DNA of 64,000 nucleotides from Chryseobacterium sp. (GTDB lineage: Bacteria > Bacteroidota > Bacteroidia > Flavobacteriales > Weeksellaceae), in the NCBI RefSeq assembly GCF_008014695.1, contig NZ_VOXE01000001.1:766627-830626 (forward strand), written 5' to 3'. Position 1 is the first letter of the stretch, and the number at the start of each line of letters is the position of its first letter. The notes under the pieces were generated by a model. That model had not been told where the DNA came from and did not search any database. It was given only the letters and a program-made list of their open reading frames with translations. Shown here in pieces: positions 43,328 to 52,552 of this stretch. Position numbers and translations under genes: made by a program.

Positions 43328-45106
43328 ATGAGCGATACAAAAACAACCCTGATAGGCGGCGATTTCCTGATTACAGAAACGCCGGCCAAAGACATCTTCA
43401 CGCTTGAAGACCTGTCTGATGAACAAAAAATGATGCGCGACTCTGCGAAAGAATTTATTGAAAGAGAAGTCATTCCGCACCGCGAAAGATTTGAGCAGAA
43501 AGACTATGCCTTAACCGAAGAAAAAATGCGTCAGCTCGGGGAAATGGGCTTTCTGGGTGTAACCGTACCGGAAGAATATGGCGGTCTCGGAATGGGATTC
43601 GTAACTACCATGCTGACCTGCGATTATATTTCAGGAGCCAACGGTTCGCTGGCAACAGCATACGGCGCGCACACGGGAATTGGCACTCTTCCAATCCTTC
43701 TTTACGGAACGGAAGAGCAAAAGAAAAAATATTTGCCGGATTTAGCTACAGGAAAAAAATTCGGAGCGTACTGTCTGACGGAACCGGATGCCGGATCAGA
43801 TGCCAATTCCGGGAAAACGAGAGCCAAACTCTCGGAAGACGGAGAACATTATATCATCAACGGACAGAAAATGTGGATCTCGAATGCAGGTTTTGCTGAG
43901 ATTTTCATTGTCTTTGCGAAAATTGATGACGACAAGAACATCACCGCCTTTATTGTCGAAAGGACTGGGACTGAAGGGCTTTCTTTTGGCGCTGAAGAGC
44001 ACAAACTCGGCATCCGCTCCTCTTCTACCCGTCAGGTTTTCTTCAATGACATGAAGGTTCCAGTGGAAAATCTTCTGGGCGAAAGAAATAACGGTTTCAA
44101 AATCGCTTTAAATTCCCTGAATGTGGGAAGAATTAAACTCGCAGCCGCGAATCTGGACGGACAGAGAAGGATTCTGGGTCTTGCTACCAAATATGCCAAC
44201 GAAAGAAAACAGTTTGGCGTGGCAATTTCCACTTTCGGTGCGGTTCGGAAGAAAATCGCAGAGATGGCGACAGGCATTTTCGTTGCTGAAGCCGGATCTT
44301 ACCGCGCAGCAAAAGATGTACAGGATAAAATCGATGAACTCATTGCAGGAGGCATGAACCATCAGCAAGCCGAACTGAAAGGTGTAGAAGAATTTGCTGT
44401 TGAAGCTTCTATTTTAAAAGTTTTTGTATCTGATTTAACGCAGCATACTGCCGACGAAGGAATCCAGATTTATGGAGGAATGGGCTTCTCTGAAGACGCA
44501 CCGATGGAATCAGCGTGGAGGGATTCGCGTATTTCCAGGATTTATGAAGGAACCAACGAAATCAACCGTTTGTTGGCCGTAGGAATGCTGATCAAACGAG
44601 CCATGAAAGGCGAAATCGATTTAATGAGTCCTGCCATGGCCATCGGGAAAGAACTGATGGGCATCCCGTCCTTCGAAGTTCCCGATTATTCAGAACTCTT
44701 AAGCGAGGAAAAAGCGGTGATCGTAAACCTGAAAAAAGTCTTTTTAATGGTTTCCGGCGCGGCGCTTCAGAAATACATGATGGAAATGGAGAAGCAGCAA
44801 CACCTGTTGCTGAACGCTTCCGAAATCCTGAACCAGATTTATATGGCTGAATCGGGAATTTTAAGAGCCGAAAAACATTTCAGTGCAGATTCTGTAGAAG
44901 TGGCGATGGCCCAGCTGAACCTGTACAAGGCGGTTGAAAAGATCATTGCTGCGGCTAAAGAAGGAATTGTTTCTTTTGCAGAAGGAGACGAGCAGAGAAT
45001 GATGCTTTCAGGCTTAAGAAGATTCACGAAATACACCAACCAACCCAATGTGATTGCGCTTACTGAGAAGGTAGCTGCACATTTTGTGGAGAAAGGATCG
45101 TACTGA
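43328..45106 (+). CDS. fadE: Acyl-CoA dehydrogenase (FadE type)
   Basis: The 592-residue FAD enzyme introduces the trans-2 double bond in acyl-CoA, the first step of beta-oxidation. It has the acyl-CoA dehydrogenase core (FLGVTVPEEYGGLGMGF, YCLTEPDAGSDANSG, MWISNAGFAEIFIVFAKI, YGGMGFSEDAPMESAWRDSR) with the catalytic base in IYEGTNEINRLL. A C-terminal helical extension of about 150 residues follows, as in Bacillus FadE (594 residues). The ATG at 43328 was preferred over 43247, which lies inside the preceding gene. A strong terminator ends the operon. Confidence 0.93.
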   Translation: MSDTKTTLIGGDFLITETPAKDIFTLEDLSDEQKMMRDSAKEFIEREVIPHRERFEQKDYALTEEKMRQLGEMGFLGVTVPEEYGGLGMGFVTTMLTCDYISGANGSLATAYGAHTGIGTLPILLYGTEEQKKKYLPDLATGKKFGAYCLTEPDAGSDANSGKTRAKLSEDGEHYIINGQKMWISNAGFAEIFIVFAKIDDDKNITAFIVERTGTEGLSFGAEEHKLGIRSSSTRQVFFNDMKVPVENLLGERNNGFKIALNSLNVGRIKLAAANLDGQRRILGLATKYANERKQFGVAISTFGAVRKKIAEMATGIFVAEAGSYRAAKDVQDKIDELIAGGMNHQQAELKGVEEFAVEASILKVFVSDLTQHTADEGIQIYGGMGFSEDAPMESAWRDSRISRIYEGTNEINRLLAVGMLIKRAMKGEIDLMSPAMAIGKELMGIPSFEVPDYSELLSEEKAVIVNLKKVFLMVSGAALQKYMMEMEKQQHLLLNASEILNQIYMAESGILRAEKHFSADSVEVAMAQLNLYKAVEKIIAAAKEGIVSFAEGDEQRMMLSGLRRFTKYTNQPNVIALTEKVAAHFVEKGSY

Positions 45107-45146
45107 TACTATTAAGGGGAACGGAGCAATCCATCTCCTAAAAAGC

Positions 45147-45177
45147 AAAACGCCTCAGTTTCCTGAGGCGTTTTTTT
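45147..45177 (+). terminator. Terminator of the fad operon
   Basis: A 12-bp stem (45147-45158 with 45163-45174, core CGCCTCAG/CTGAGGCG) with a TTTC loop and a T run lies 41 nt past the fadE stop. Confidence 0.9.
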
Positions 45178-45247
45178 ACGTCCTGCGGCATCCGGCGAAA
45201 CGCCCTTCAGCACACCATTTCACCACAGCAAGGCTGATGGCAAAAAA

Positions 45248-45357
45248 TGACAGGCTTGTCGTGACCCCATGACAGGCTTGTCGTGACCTCGTGACAGGCC
45301 TGTCATCACTCCGTCCCAAGCCTGTGATCGTTTGACGACAGGCCTGTCGTATAGCAA
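45248..45357. repeat. Array of five 22-bp units with a palindromic core
   Basis: Units start at 45248, 45270, 45292, 45314 and 45336, exactly 22 nt apart. Four share a core GACAGGCYTGTC (a perfect palindrome in units 3 and 5); unit 4 is degenerate. The period is not a multiple of three and the array lies in intergenic DNA, upstream of the HD-domain gene and its promoter at 45411. The cores face the same side of the helix roughly every two turns. Confidence 0.85.
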
Positions 45358-45410
45358 TTATAAGTCTTGCCCTCCTATTTAGGAACGTATCAATTTATTG
45401 AAAGAAATCC

Positions 45411-45441
45411 TTTGCACAGTTCCTGCATTTCCCTATTTTTG
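45411..45441 (+). promoter_or_regulatory. Promoter of the HD-domain gene
   Basis: TTTG at 45411-45414, a 19-nt spacer and TATTTTTG at 45434-45441 form a textbook Bacteroidota promoter. The transcript would start near 45447 with a 60-nt leader. The 22-bp repeat array ends 53 nt upstream. Confidence 0.75.
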
Positions 45442-45509
45442 AGACAGGCATCGCACCGAAAGGCTAAGAACACGGATGCCGCTGAAAAACATCGAGATAC
45501 CGAAATCAA

Positions 45510-45953
45510 ATGACCAAAGAAGAACTGCTGAACAAAGCCATTAAAATCGCGAATAAGGCCCACCGGGGGCAGACAGATAAATTCGGTGCGCCTTATATCG
45601 GCCACGTGATCCGGGTCATGAATTCCGGCAACACTTACGATGAAAAGATGGTAGGCGTACTGCATGATACGGTGGAAGACTGCCCTGAAATTACGTACGA
45701 ATACCTTTTGGCAGAGGGATTCCCGAATGATGTCGTCTTCGCCATCGAATGTCTCACCAAGGATCCGCCGGATCAGGACTACACTGAATTCATCAGACAG
45801 ACCGAGCGGTCTGCACTGGCAGTTGCCGTGAAGATGAATGACCTGCAGGACAATATGGACCTGACCCGCTTTACGAAACCACTTACCGAAAAGGATATGA
45901 AAAGGCTCAACAAATATCTGACGGCCTATCTGTACCTGAAAGAAAAGTATTAA
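45510..45953 (+). CDS. Small HD-domain hydrolase (RSH/MESH1-like)
   Basis: The 147-residue stand-alone HD protein resembles the hydrolase domain of RelA/SpoT and small alarmone hydrolases. It has AHRGQTDKFGAPYIGHVIRV, the metal-binding HDTVEDCP with the HDxxED signature, a third segment FAIECLTKDPPDQDYTEFIR, and VKMNDLQDNMDLTRF with the final Asp. It may cleave (p)ppGpp or another nucleotide; substrate is inferred. It has a textbook promoter. Its stop codon overlaps that of the convergent DUF2490 gene by 4 nt. Confidence 0.82.
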   Translation: MTKEELLNKAIKIANKAHRGQTDKFGAPYIGHVIRVMNSGNTYDEKMVGVLHDTVEDCPEITYEYLLAEGFPNDVVFAIECLTKDPPDQDYTEFIRQTERSALAVAVKMNDLQDNMDLTRFTKPLTEKDMKRLNKYLTAYLYLKEKY

Positions 45954-46666
45954 TCTGCCCCCGGAAACTCGTAATGTTTCTCTTCGGCACCGTCAATGGT
46001 GATGTTCAGGGCCAGATAAAGAAAGTGCAGGTTTTTGTTCCCCGACTGTGCAAACTCTCTCTGCCAAAGGTAGCCTGAGGCGATCCCAAAGGTGTGGTCG
46101 ATTTGATAGCCGAATCCGCCATACACCCTGTTTCTGGCAAACAGTGGGTTTTCAGTCGTTATAAAAAATACTTCATCATATGCATTCGCGAAAAGAGTTC
46201 CCGGCTTTACCGATTCGGCATTCAGCGGAACAGAGATGTTCATGCGGTATCTTAAGCGGATCCTGTCGGAATGGCGGTCCTTTTGCGGTTCGTAGAACCA
46301 GCTTTTCTCGGCCCGGAAACGGTTTTCGAATTTGAATTTTCCCGCTTTCACATCAATCACATCCTGCAGCCAAACGCGGAATTCTTCCTTGTCCATAAGC
46401 TGGTTTTTGTAATTGCCATAGCGCCCGAGTCCGATGAAAGGCTTGTGGTTTTTGGTCAGGTTATAACCGATTCCGCCTTTAATCTCGTAGTAATCCGGAT
46501 ACGAATAGTCTTCGATCCCCCGAAGCTGGCCTTCACCGTACAGAAAGAATTTCGGGTGAAACTTATACGTAACGGTAAGCGTACTGAAACTGGAAATGTG
46601 ATTTTCCTGAGCTGAAACCTTAAAAAAGAAAAAAAGAATGAGGACAAAGGCGACGCGTTTTTTCAT
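45950..46666 (-). CDS. DUF2490 family outer membrane protein
   Basis: The 238-residue protein has a signal peptide (VAFVLILFFFFKVSAQ) followed by alternating amphipathic beta strands (LTVTYKFHPKFFLYGEGQLR, FRVWLQDVIDVKAGKFKFENRFR, IDHTFGIASGYLWQREFA). It ends with a strand containing LALNITIDG. That layout and the motifs match DUF2490, predicted small barrels of the outer membrane with no known function. Its stop overlaps the stop of the convergent HD gene. A TATTTTCG box just upstream of the start is a 7/8 match. Confidence 0.82.
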   Translation of the reverse strand: MKKRVAFVLILFFFFKVSAQENHISSFSTLTVTYKFHPKFFLYGEGQLRGIEDYSYPDYYEIKGGIGYNLTKNHKPFIGLGRYGNYKNQLMDKEEFRVWLQDVIDVKAGKFKFENRFRAEKSWFYEPQKDRHSDRIRLRYRMNISVPLNAESVKPGTLFANAYDEVFFITTENPLFARNRVYGGFGYQIDHTFGIASGYLWQREFAQSGNKNLHFLYLALNITIDGAEEKHYEFPGAD

Positions 46667-46734
46667 GCCGCGAAAATAATGCTTTTTACGAATATGAACA
46701 GAATTTAATATACATGATATTATATTTTATACTT

Positions 46735-48543
46735 TTACAGAGGGATCTCATAGGTAAAACCTACATGAAACCAACGTTTCGGCATCGGAACACCGTAGGT
46801 TTCTGTGTACCCGGCATTCGTGATGTTGTTGATGAGCACATACAGATTCAGCTTACGGAAGTCGTAACTTAATTTCTCGTCCAGGATCTGGTAGCTTCCG
46901 GTAGAGACCCTTTCCTGATAGCGGTAAATCAGCTGGTTGGTTAGCTTCCCGAAGAGCTGGTTCTCCAGTTTCGCCACGAACTGATGCTTAAGGTTTTCCA
47001 TCACATAGCGCGAAAGCAGATTGGCGGGCTGCTGAGAATGGTTCTCTAAAAAGGTATATCCCACCGAATAGGACTTTACAAACGAATTGAAATGCTGCCC
47101 CAGCTCAACTTCGATCCCTTTCGTATCAAGATTACCGATGTTTCCGGCACGCCAGATGTCGGCTTGGTTCTGCTTCACCCAGTCGATGGAACTCTCCGAA
47201 TTGCGTAGGAATCCGCTTACTTTCAGAAGCATATTGTTTTTCTGATAACGGTAACCCACCTCCGCTGAAATGGCATGTTCCGGTTTTAAGCCTGGGTTTC
47301 CGGCTTCAGTGTTACTCACGTAATACAGATCAGTAAAGGTTGGAATTCTGCTGACTTTGGAGACATTCCCGTAGATTTTATGGTTGTTATTGAAGTCATA
47401 GCCGGCTTCGAGACCGGGATAGAAAAAATTCCCTTCTTCGCTGTAATTGGCCCATGAAACTCCGGGAACGATATTCAGTTTATTCTGGAAAAACGAAAAG
47501 TGGTGTATAAAAAACACCTGAGTGACGAATCTTTCGCGGTGTCCCAGGTTGTTGCTGGCCAGAAACTCCTTGCGCAGTTCCACACCAAGTCCCGTTGTTC
47601 CCCATGTTGAGGAGTAACTCCCGTTGATCTCTCCGCCGATGTTATTGCCGATGTGCATGTTCCGGTAGACTTCCGGCTTGTTGCGAATGTACTCGTACAT
47701 ATCCTGCCCTCTCCGCCAGTATACATTCGAATTGAGGCTCCATCTTCCTGTTCTTTTGTCGATTCCGAGACTCACTACGGAAGCCTGTGTTTCCTCGTAC
47801 TGGTCTTTGGCTGCAGGCGTTGCGTAAAACCCATTTGCTCCGAACTTTTTCTCCTGAATCCCCGCCTGAAACCGGATATTTCCGTTCTCCAGCCGGTATT
47901 GGTTCTGATAATAAATATTGTTGATTTTGTAATCGGTATTGTAGCGGTAACCTTCCGAACCGGAAGAACTGATCTGCATGAAATTCGACAGTCTTTCATT
48001 TCCGAAATTCAGGCCCAGACCTAAGGAGTACGTATCAAAATCTCCACCGCTCGCGGAAACGGTCGCCTTCTCATCGGCACTGGGTTTGGTAATGATGTTG
48101 ATGACGCCTGCAAAGGCATTGTTCCCGTAACGTCTTGCAGCCGGTCCTTTGATGATTTCAATTTTCTCGACAGAAACCAGATCAAACGGAATGCTCATGG
48201 AATTGTGTCCGGTTTGCGAATCACTCATCCGGATTCCGTTGACGAGGATCAGAACCTGCTCGAAACTGCTTCCGCGGAGCGTAATATCTGCCTGAACACC
48301 GTTTCCGCCCCTCCTTCTGATATCGAGACCGGTAAACTGCGCCAGAACTTCCTCGATGCTTTTTGCAGGAGAATTTTCGATTTCTTTTCTGGAAATAACG
48401 GTGATGTTTTCATTCACGCTTTCGAGCGGGAGCGTAACAAATTTCCCCTGAATGGTAATTTCCGGGATTTTACTTTCGTTTTCCTGTGCCGAAATCCCGG
48501 CTGCACTTCCTAAACAAAACAAAGAGAGAAGAATATTTTTCAT
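46735..48543 (-). CDS. TonB-dependent outer membrane receptor
   Basis: The 602-residue receptor has a signal peptide (about residues 1-19) and a short N-terminal segment resembling a TonB box region (IPEITIQGKF). A plug domain follows (VISRKEIENSPAKSIEEVLA, GLDIRRRGGNGVQADITLRG, ILVNGIRMSD, IEIIKGPAARRYGNNAFAGV), then a 22-strand barrel ending in RWFHVGFTYEIPL. The size and plug are BtuB-like, but no corrinoid motif or riboswitch is seen, so substrate is unknown. No carboxypeptidase-like extension is present. A perfect -7 box lies 63 nt upstream. Confidence 0.88.
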   Translation of the reverse strand: MKNILLSLFCLGSAAGISAQENESKIPEITIQGKFVTLPLESVNENITVISRKEIENSPAKSIEEVLAQFTGLDIRRRGGNGVQADITLRGSSFEQVLILVNGIRMSDSQTGHNSMSIPFDLVSVEKIEIIKGPAARRYGNNAFAGVINIITKPSADEKATVSASGGDFDTYSLGLGLNFGNERLSNFMQISSSGSEGYRYNTDYKINNIYYQNQYRLENGNIRFQAGIQEKKFGANGFYATPAAKDQYEETQASVVSLGIDKRTGRWSLNSNVYWRRGQDMYEYIRNKPEVYRNMHIGNNIGGEINGSYSSTWGTTGLGVELRKEFLASNNLGHRERFVTQVFFIHHFSFFQNKLNIVPGVSWANYSEEGNFFYPGLEAGYDFNNNHKIYGNVSKVSRIPTFTDLYYVSNTEAGNPGLKPEHAISAEVGYRYQKNNMLLKVSGFLRNSESSIDWVKQNQADIWRAGNIGNLDTKGIEVELGQHFNSFVKSYSVGYTFLENHSQQPANLLSRYVMENLKHQFVAKLENQLFGKLTNQLIYRYQERVSTGSYQILDEKLSYDFRKLNLYVLINNITNAGYTETYGVPMPKRWFHVGFTYEIPL

Positions 48544-48605
48544 TGCAAAAAGATATCATGAACCGCCATCTTTTCAGCGGTAAAGTTTTCATTAAAAAGA
48601 AGCGG

Positions 48606-48613
48606 CAAATATA
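48606..48613 (-). promoter_or_regulatory. -7 promoter box of the TonB receptor gene
   Basis: TATATTTG on the minus strand lies 63 nt before the start. A small hairpin (ACCGC/GCGGT, around 48563-48582) lies in the leader. Confidence 0.5.
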
Positions 48614-48700
48614 AATAAGAAATCTGCAGAAGAAAAGTTATTATGAAGAAGAGTAAAAGAAATATTAAAATTCCCGGTCTGCATTTTCGGTTAAAAACCG

Positions 48701-48708
48701 TAATTTTG
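48701..48708 (+). promoter_or_regulatory. -7 promoter box of uvrA
   Basis: TAATTTTG is a perfect TAnnTTTG match 17 nt before the uvrA ATG at 48726. Confidence 0.55.
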
Positions 48709-48725
48709 TAGGTCTTAATTTACCC

Positions 48726-51509
48726 ATGGCTACTATGACCGATATAGATATCAAGAAACAGATTTTCGTAAAAAATGCACACCTCAATAACCTCAAACAT
48801 ATTGATGTATTGCTCCCGAAGAATAAACTGATCGTTATTACCGGAGTTTCCGGCAGCGGCAAATCTTCTCTGGCTTTCGACACCATTTATGCTGAAGGAC
48901 AGCGCAGGTATGTGGAAAGTTTAAGTTCCTATGCGCGGCAGTTTCTTGGAAAACTGGAAAAACCCAAAGTCGATGACATCAAAGGTCTGGCGCCATCTAT
49001 CGCGATTCAGCAGAAGGTGATTTCCTCCAATCCGCGTTCTACAGTCGGGACTTCTACTGAAGTTTACGATTATCTGAAACTGTTTTTTGCACGGGTCGGA
49101 AGAACTTATTCGCCTGTATCCGGAAATGAGGTGAGAAAAGATTCGGTAACAGATGTCATCAATTTCATCAAAGCTTCCGAAAAGGAGACTTTCCTGTTGA
49201 GAAGTCCGCTGAATTTTGAAGTTTCGCATTTTTCGGAAATGATCAAAACCTTGAAGGTTTCAGGTTTTACACGTCTGGAAGTCAACGGAAATGTAGCCGG
49301 GATTGAAGATCTCGAAAGTTTTGGTTTCGTTCCGGAAAAAGATATGGAAATTCATCTGGTCATCGACCGTTTCAGTTATGAAGAGGATGAAAGTTTCCTT
49401 CAGCGGCTTGCCGATTCCATTCAGATGGCGTTTTATGAAGGACACGGTTACTGCTCGCTGAAGAATATTGAAAGCGGAAAAATCACCGATTTCTCGAATA
49501 AATTTGAACTCGACGGCATGGAGTTCATGGAACCGAATGTACACTTTTTCAGTTTCAACAATCCGTATGGCGCCTGTCCGGAATGTGAAGGTTACGGAAA
49601 AGTTATCGGGATCGATGAAGATCTCGTGATTCCGAATAAAAATCTTTCCGTTTTCGAGGAAGCCGTTGCGAGCTGGAAAGGCGAAAGCATGAGTGCCTGG
49701 AGAAAAGATTTTATTAAAAAAGCAAATGACTTCCCTATTCACAAACCTTATCATCAGCTTACAAAAGAGCAGAAGAATTTTTTATGGAAAGGTGATAATA
49801 CCCGGAACTTCCCTTCCATCAGCAGTTTTTTCAAGATGCTGGAAGAAAATTTATATAAAATCCAGTACCGTGTGATGCTTTCACGATACCGCGGAAAAAC
49901 TACGTGTTCCACTTGTGAAGGCCTTCGTTTGCGTGAGGAGACCAAATGGGTGAAAATCGGCGGACATAACATTCAGTCGATGATCGAACTGCCGCTGGAC
50001 GAACTTCTGCCCCTTATCAAATCGCTCAAACTCAATAAACACGACGCCGAAATTGCGAAAAGGCTGCTCTACGAAATCACGACGCGTCTGGAGTTCCTGG
50101 AGAAAGTCGGTTTGGGATATCTAACGATCAACAGAACTTCCAACACCCTTTCCGGAGGCGAATCGCAGCGGATCAACCTGGCGACCAGTCTTGGAAGTTC
50201 ACTCGTCGGTTCCATTTATATTCTGGACGAACCGTCTATTGGTTTGCACTCCCGCGATACCGAAAATCTGATTGAGGTCTTAAAAAACCTCCGTGACTTG
50301 GGAAATACCGTAATTGTGGTGGAGCATGATGAAGATGTCATGAAAGCCGCAGATTATATCATCGATATTGGCCCGGAAGCCGGCTATTTGGGAGGCGAAC
50401 TGGTGTTTGCGGGCGATTTCAAAGCTCTGAAACATTCCGAATCCCTGACTGCGAAATACCTGACCGGCAAACTGGAGATAAAAGTCCCTTCATCCAGAAG
50501 AAAAGCAAAAGAATGGATCAAGATCAAAGGCGCGCGGCAAAATAACCTGAAAAATATCGATGTGGATATTCCTTTGGAAAGCCTTGTCGTAATTTCCGGC
50601 GTTTCCGGAAGCGGAAAATCAACTTTGATGAAGGAAATCCTGACCAATGAACTCCAGATTCAGTTAGGAATGGGCGGCAAGAAGGGCGATTACGATTCAG
50701 TGGAATTCCCGAAAAAACTCATTAAAAACATTGAACTCATCGACCAGAATCCGATCGGGAAATCGTCGCGTTCCAATCCGGTTACCTATCTAAAAGCGTA
50801 TGACGACATCCGTGACCTGTTTTCAAAACAGAAAATGGCGACCGTTCAGGGCCTGAAACCGAAACATTTTTCATTTAACGTGGATGGCGGGAGATGCGAT
50901 GATTGTAAAGGCGAAGGGGTGATCAACGTCTCCATGCAGTTTATGGCCGACATTGAACTGGAATGTGAAACGTGTAAAGGAACCCGTTTTAAAAACGAAA
51001 TTCTCGAGATTAAATTTGACGAAAAAAACATCTCCGACATCCTTCACATGACCGTGGATGAAGCGCTGGACTTTTTTAAGGAAAATCTTCAGGAAAAAAT
51101 TGTGACCAAACTGAAACCGCTGCAGGAAGTTGGTTTGGGTTATCTGCAACTTGGGCAAAGTTCCTCAACGCTCTCCGGCGGTGAGGCGCAGCGCGTAAAA
51201 TTGGCTTCGTTTCTGGTGAAAGGAGCCACAACCGACAAAACGCTGTTTATTTTTGACGAACCTTCCACAGGACTGCATTTTCACGACATCAACAAGCTGC
51301 TGACTTCTTTGCAGGCGCTTATTGAACTGGGGCATTCCGTGATTGTGATTGAACATCAGCCCGACATTATCAAATCCGCGGATTACATCATTGATATTGG
51401 TCCTGAAGCCGGAAAACACGGTGGTGAGGTGGTTTTTGCCGGAACGCCGGAAGATCTGATTAAGAATAAAAAAAGCCATACGGCGAAATTTCTGAAGGAA
51501 AAATTATAA
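48726..51509 (+). CDS. uvrA: Excinuclease ABC subunit A
   Basis: The 927-residue DNA damage sensor of nucleotide excision repair is built of two ABC ATPase halves. Walker A motifs are [14 protein letters not shown] near residue 40 and [14 protein letters not shown] near 625. Signatures are [12 protein letters not shown] near 475 and [12 protein letters not shown] near 815. Zinc-binding cysteines appear in [30 protein letters not shown] and [11 protein letters not shown]. It loads UvrB at lesions. The promoter box lies 17 nt upstream. Gram-negative Bacteroidota often encode two UvrA proteins; whether this is the only one cannot be seen here. Confidence 0.96.
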   Translation: MATMTDIDIKKQIFVKNAHLNNLKHIDVLLPKNKLIVITGVSGSGKSSLAFDTIYAEGQRRYVESLSSYARQFLGKLEKPKVDDIKGLAPSIAIQQKVISSNPRSTVGTSTEVYDYLKLFFARVGRTYSPVSGNEVRKDSVTDVINFIKASEKETFLLRSPLNFEVSHFSEMIKTLKVSGFTRLEVNGNVAGIEDLESFGFVPEKDMEIHLVIDRFSYEEDESFLQRLADSIQMAFYEGHGYCSLKNIESGKITDFSNKFELDGMEFMEPNVHFFSFNNPYGACPECEGYGKVIGIDEDLVIPNKNLSVFEEAVASWKGESMSAWRKDFIKKANDFPIHKPYHQLTKEQKNFLWKGDNTRNFPSISSFFKMLEENLYKIQYRVMLSRYRGKTTCSTCEGLRLREETKWVKIGGHNIQSMIELPLDELLPLIKSLKLNKHDAEIAKRLLYEITTRLEFLEKVGLGYLTINRTSNTLSGGESQRINLATSLGSSLVGSIYILDEPSIGLHSRDTENLIEVLKNLRDLGNTVIVVEHDEDVMKAADYIIDIGPEAGYLGGELVFAGDFKALKHSESLTAKYLTGKLEIKVPSSRRKAKEWIKIKGARQNNLKNIDVDIPLESLVVISGVSGSGKSTLMKEILTNELQIQLGMGGKKGDYDSVEFPKKLIKNIELIDQNPIGKSSRSNPVTYLKAYDDIRDLFSKQKMATVQGLKPKHFSFNVDGGRCDDCKGEGVINVSMQFMADIELECETCKGTRFKNEILEIKFDEKNISDILHMTVDEALDFFKENLQEKIVTKLKPLQEVGLGYLQLGQSSSTLSGGEAQRVKLASFLVKGATTDKTLFIFDEPSTGLHFHDINKLLTSLQALIELGHSVIVIEHQPDIIKSADYIIDIGPEAGKHGGEVVFAGTPEDLIKNKKSHTAKFLKEKL

Positions 51510-51518
51510 ATTAAGTCT

Positions 51519-52073
51519 ATGAAAATTTTCTTTCAAATCTTGCTCATGACTTTAATAATTACTTCTTGTAAAGGAGATGATAAGAAAAGTAGTGAAAAGA
51601 AAGTATTCATCGTTTCTAAATTTAATAATGATCTTGAAAAACATTCTCAGGACACAAAATATAAAAATCCAGATTTATCTTCTGTAAAAGAAGTAAAACA
51701 ATTTGATTATCCAAAAGGAGCTATAAATTTTATAATTTTGAAAGACAACTCGGTTTATTATTACAATGAAAAATTAATATCGAATTGGTGCGGTTGGGGC
51801 TCAAATAAAATTCAACCTATGAAAAGATTATTGCAGAAGGACAGTTTACATCTAATAAGTTTTAACCAAATCTATCCTTTATTACAATCGAAATCTTTAG
51901 ATAAAAACATGAGGGATTATTCGGATAGATTATATCATGTGTCCTTCTCTTTTGATAATGATACTATTAAAAATTCCAATATCTACAAATTATTGCATGA
52001 CATTGAAAGTTTGGGTTACCATTCTTACAACGTAAGACGAATAGCGCAATTCGAAATTGAAGCTTTGAAATAA
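51519..52073 (+). CDS. Uncharacterised lipoprotein
   Basis: The 184-residue protein has a lipoprotein signal (LLMTLIITSCKG, Cys at about 17) and a Lys/Ser/Asp-rich linker. The rest is AT-rich in codon choice and contains a SNWCGWGSNKI stretch. It starts 9 nt after uvrA and may be transcribed with it, although its base composition differs. No known family is recognised. Three hairpins follow, two of which end this region's transcripts. Confidence 0.65.
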   Translation: MKIFFQILLMTLIITSCKGDDKKSSEKKVFIVSKFNNDLEKHSQDTKYKNPDLSSVKEVKQFDYPKGAINFIILKDNSVYYYNEKLISNWCGWGSNKIQPMKRLLQKDSLHLISFNQIYPLLQSKSLDKNMRDYSDRLYHVSFSFDNDTIKNSNIYKLLHDIESLGYHSYNVRRIAQFEIEALK

Positions 52074-52249
52074 AAAATAAGTAAATCACTTATCCACAAA
52101 AAAATGTGGATAAAGTGTGAATTTTAACATTTGGTTTACATTTCGTATTGAAATATTATTTACATTTACAGTGAAATAAGACTGAAGTGAAGATCAAACT
52201 CTTTTCTGAAACCTATAGAATTACTTTTAAATTTAGTATAAAAATTTAA

Positions 52250-52276
52250 GCACAGCACCGTCGGCTGTGCTTTTTT
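52250..52276 (+). terminator. Rho-independent terminator
   Basis: The 7-bp stem GCACAGC/GCTGTGC (52250-52256 with 52264-52270) with a 7-nt loop is followed by six T residues. It lies 177 nt past the lipoprotein stop. Confidence 0.75.
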
Positions 52277-52317
52277 AGTGGTGTTTAACTAAAAAATGAG
52301 ATGTATTTATCTACTGG

Positions 52318-52348
52318 ATCCGCTGCTAAACAGCGGATTCTTTTTATT
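52318..52348 (+). terminator. Second rho-independent terminator
   Basis: The 8-bp stem ATCCGCTG/CAGCGGAT (52318-52325 with 52331-52338) with a CTAAA loop is followed by a T-rich tract. It insulates the tRNA promoter from upstream transcription. Confidence 0.75.
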
Positions 52349-52405
52349 GAGTATTGGTCCGGCGATAAATTACAAACACCTCCTCTTTCGTTAAGGATTT
52401 CTTCT

Positions 52406-52413
52406 TATTTTTG
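52406..52413 (+). promoter_or_regulatory. -7 promoter box of tRNA-Arg
   Basis: TATTTTTG lies 12 nt before the tRNA 5' end, which fits a short 5' leader. TTTCG at 52386-52390 could act as the upstream element. Confidence 0.55.
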
Positions 52414-52424
52414 TAATGCATTTC

Positions 52425-52496
52425 AGCTTCATAGTTCAACGGATAGAATGGGAGTTTCCTAAACTTTTGATCCGGGTTCGATTCCCGGTGAAGCTA
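52425..52496 (+). tRNA. tRNA-Arg (anticodon CCT)
   Basis: The cloverleaf reads AGCTTCA/TGAAGCT for the acceptor stem, GTTC/GAAT for the D stem, GGAGT/ACTTT for the anticodon stem and CCGGG/CCCGG for the T stem. The anticodon loop TTCCTAA gives CCT (codon AGG). The discriminator is A73 and CCA is not encoded. A hairpin terminator follows 13 nt later. Confidence 0.92.
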
Positions 52497-52508
52497 CTGT
52501 TCCACAAA

Positions 52509-52535
52509 AAAGCCGGGCAAATTTTGCCCGGCTTT
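52509..52535. terminator. Bidirectional terminator between tRNA-Arg and the M28 gene
   Basis: A perfect 13-bp inverted repeat (AAAGCCGGGCAAA and its complement, 52509-52521 and 52523-52535) lies after the tRNA and before the stop of the convergent peptidase gene. Confidence 0.8.
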
Positions 52536-52552
52536 CATATTTATGAAATTCT

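Noticed and set aside
45248-45357. CRISPR-like array
   Set aside because: Units are contiguous 22-bp repeats without unique spacers and no cas genes are nearby.
48544-48660. Cobalamin riboswitch ahead of the TonB receptor gene
   Set aside because: The leader is too short and holds only a small hairpin, without the conserved B12 box.
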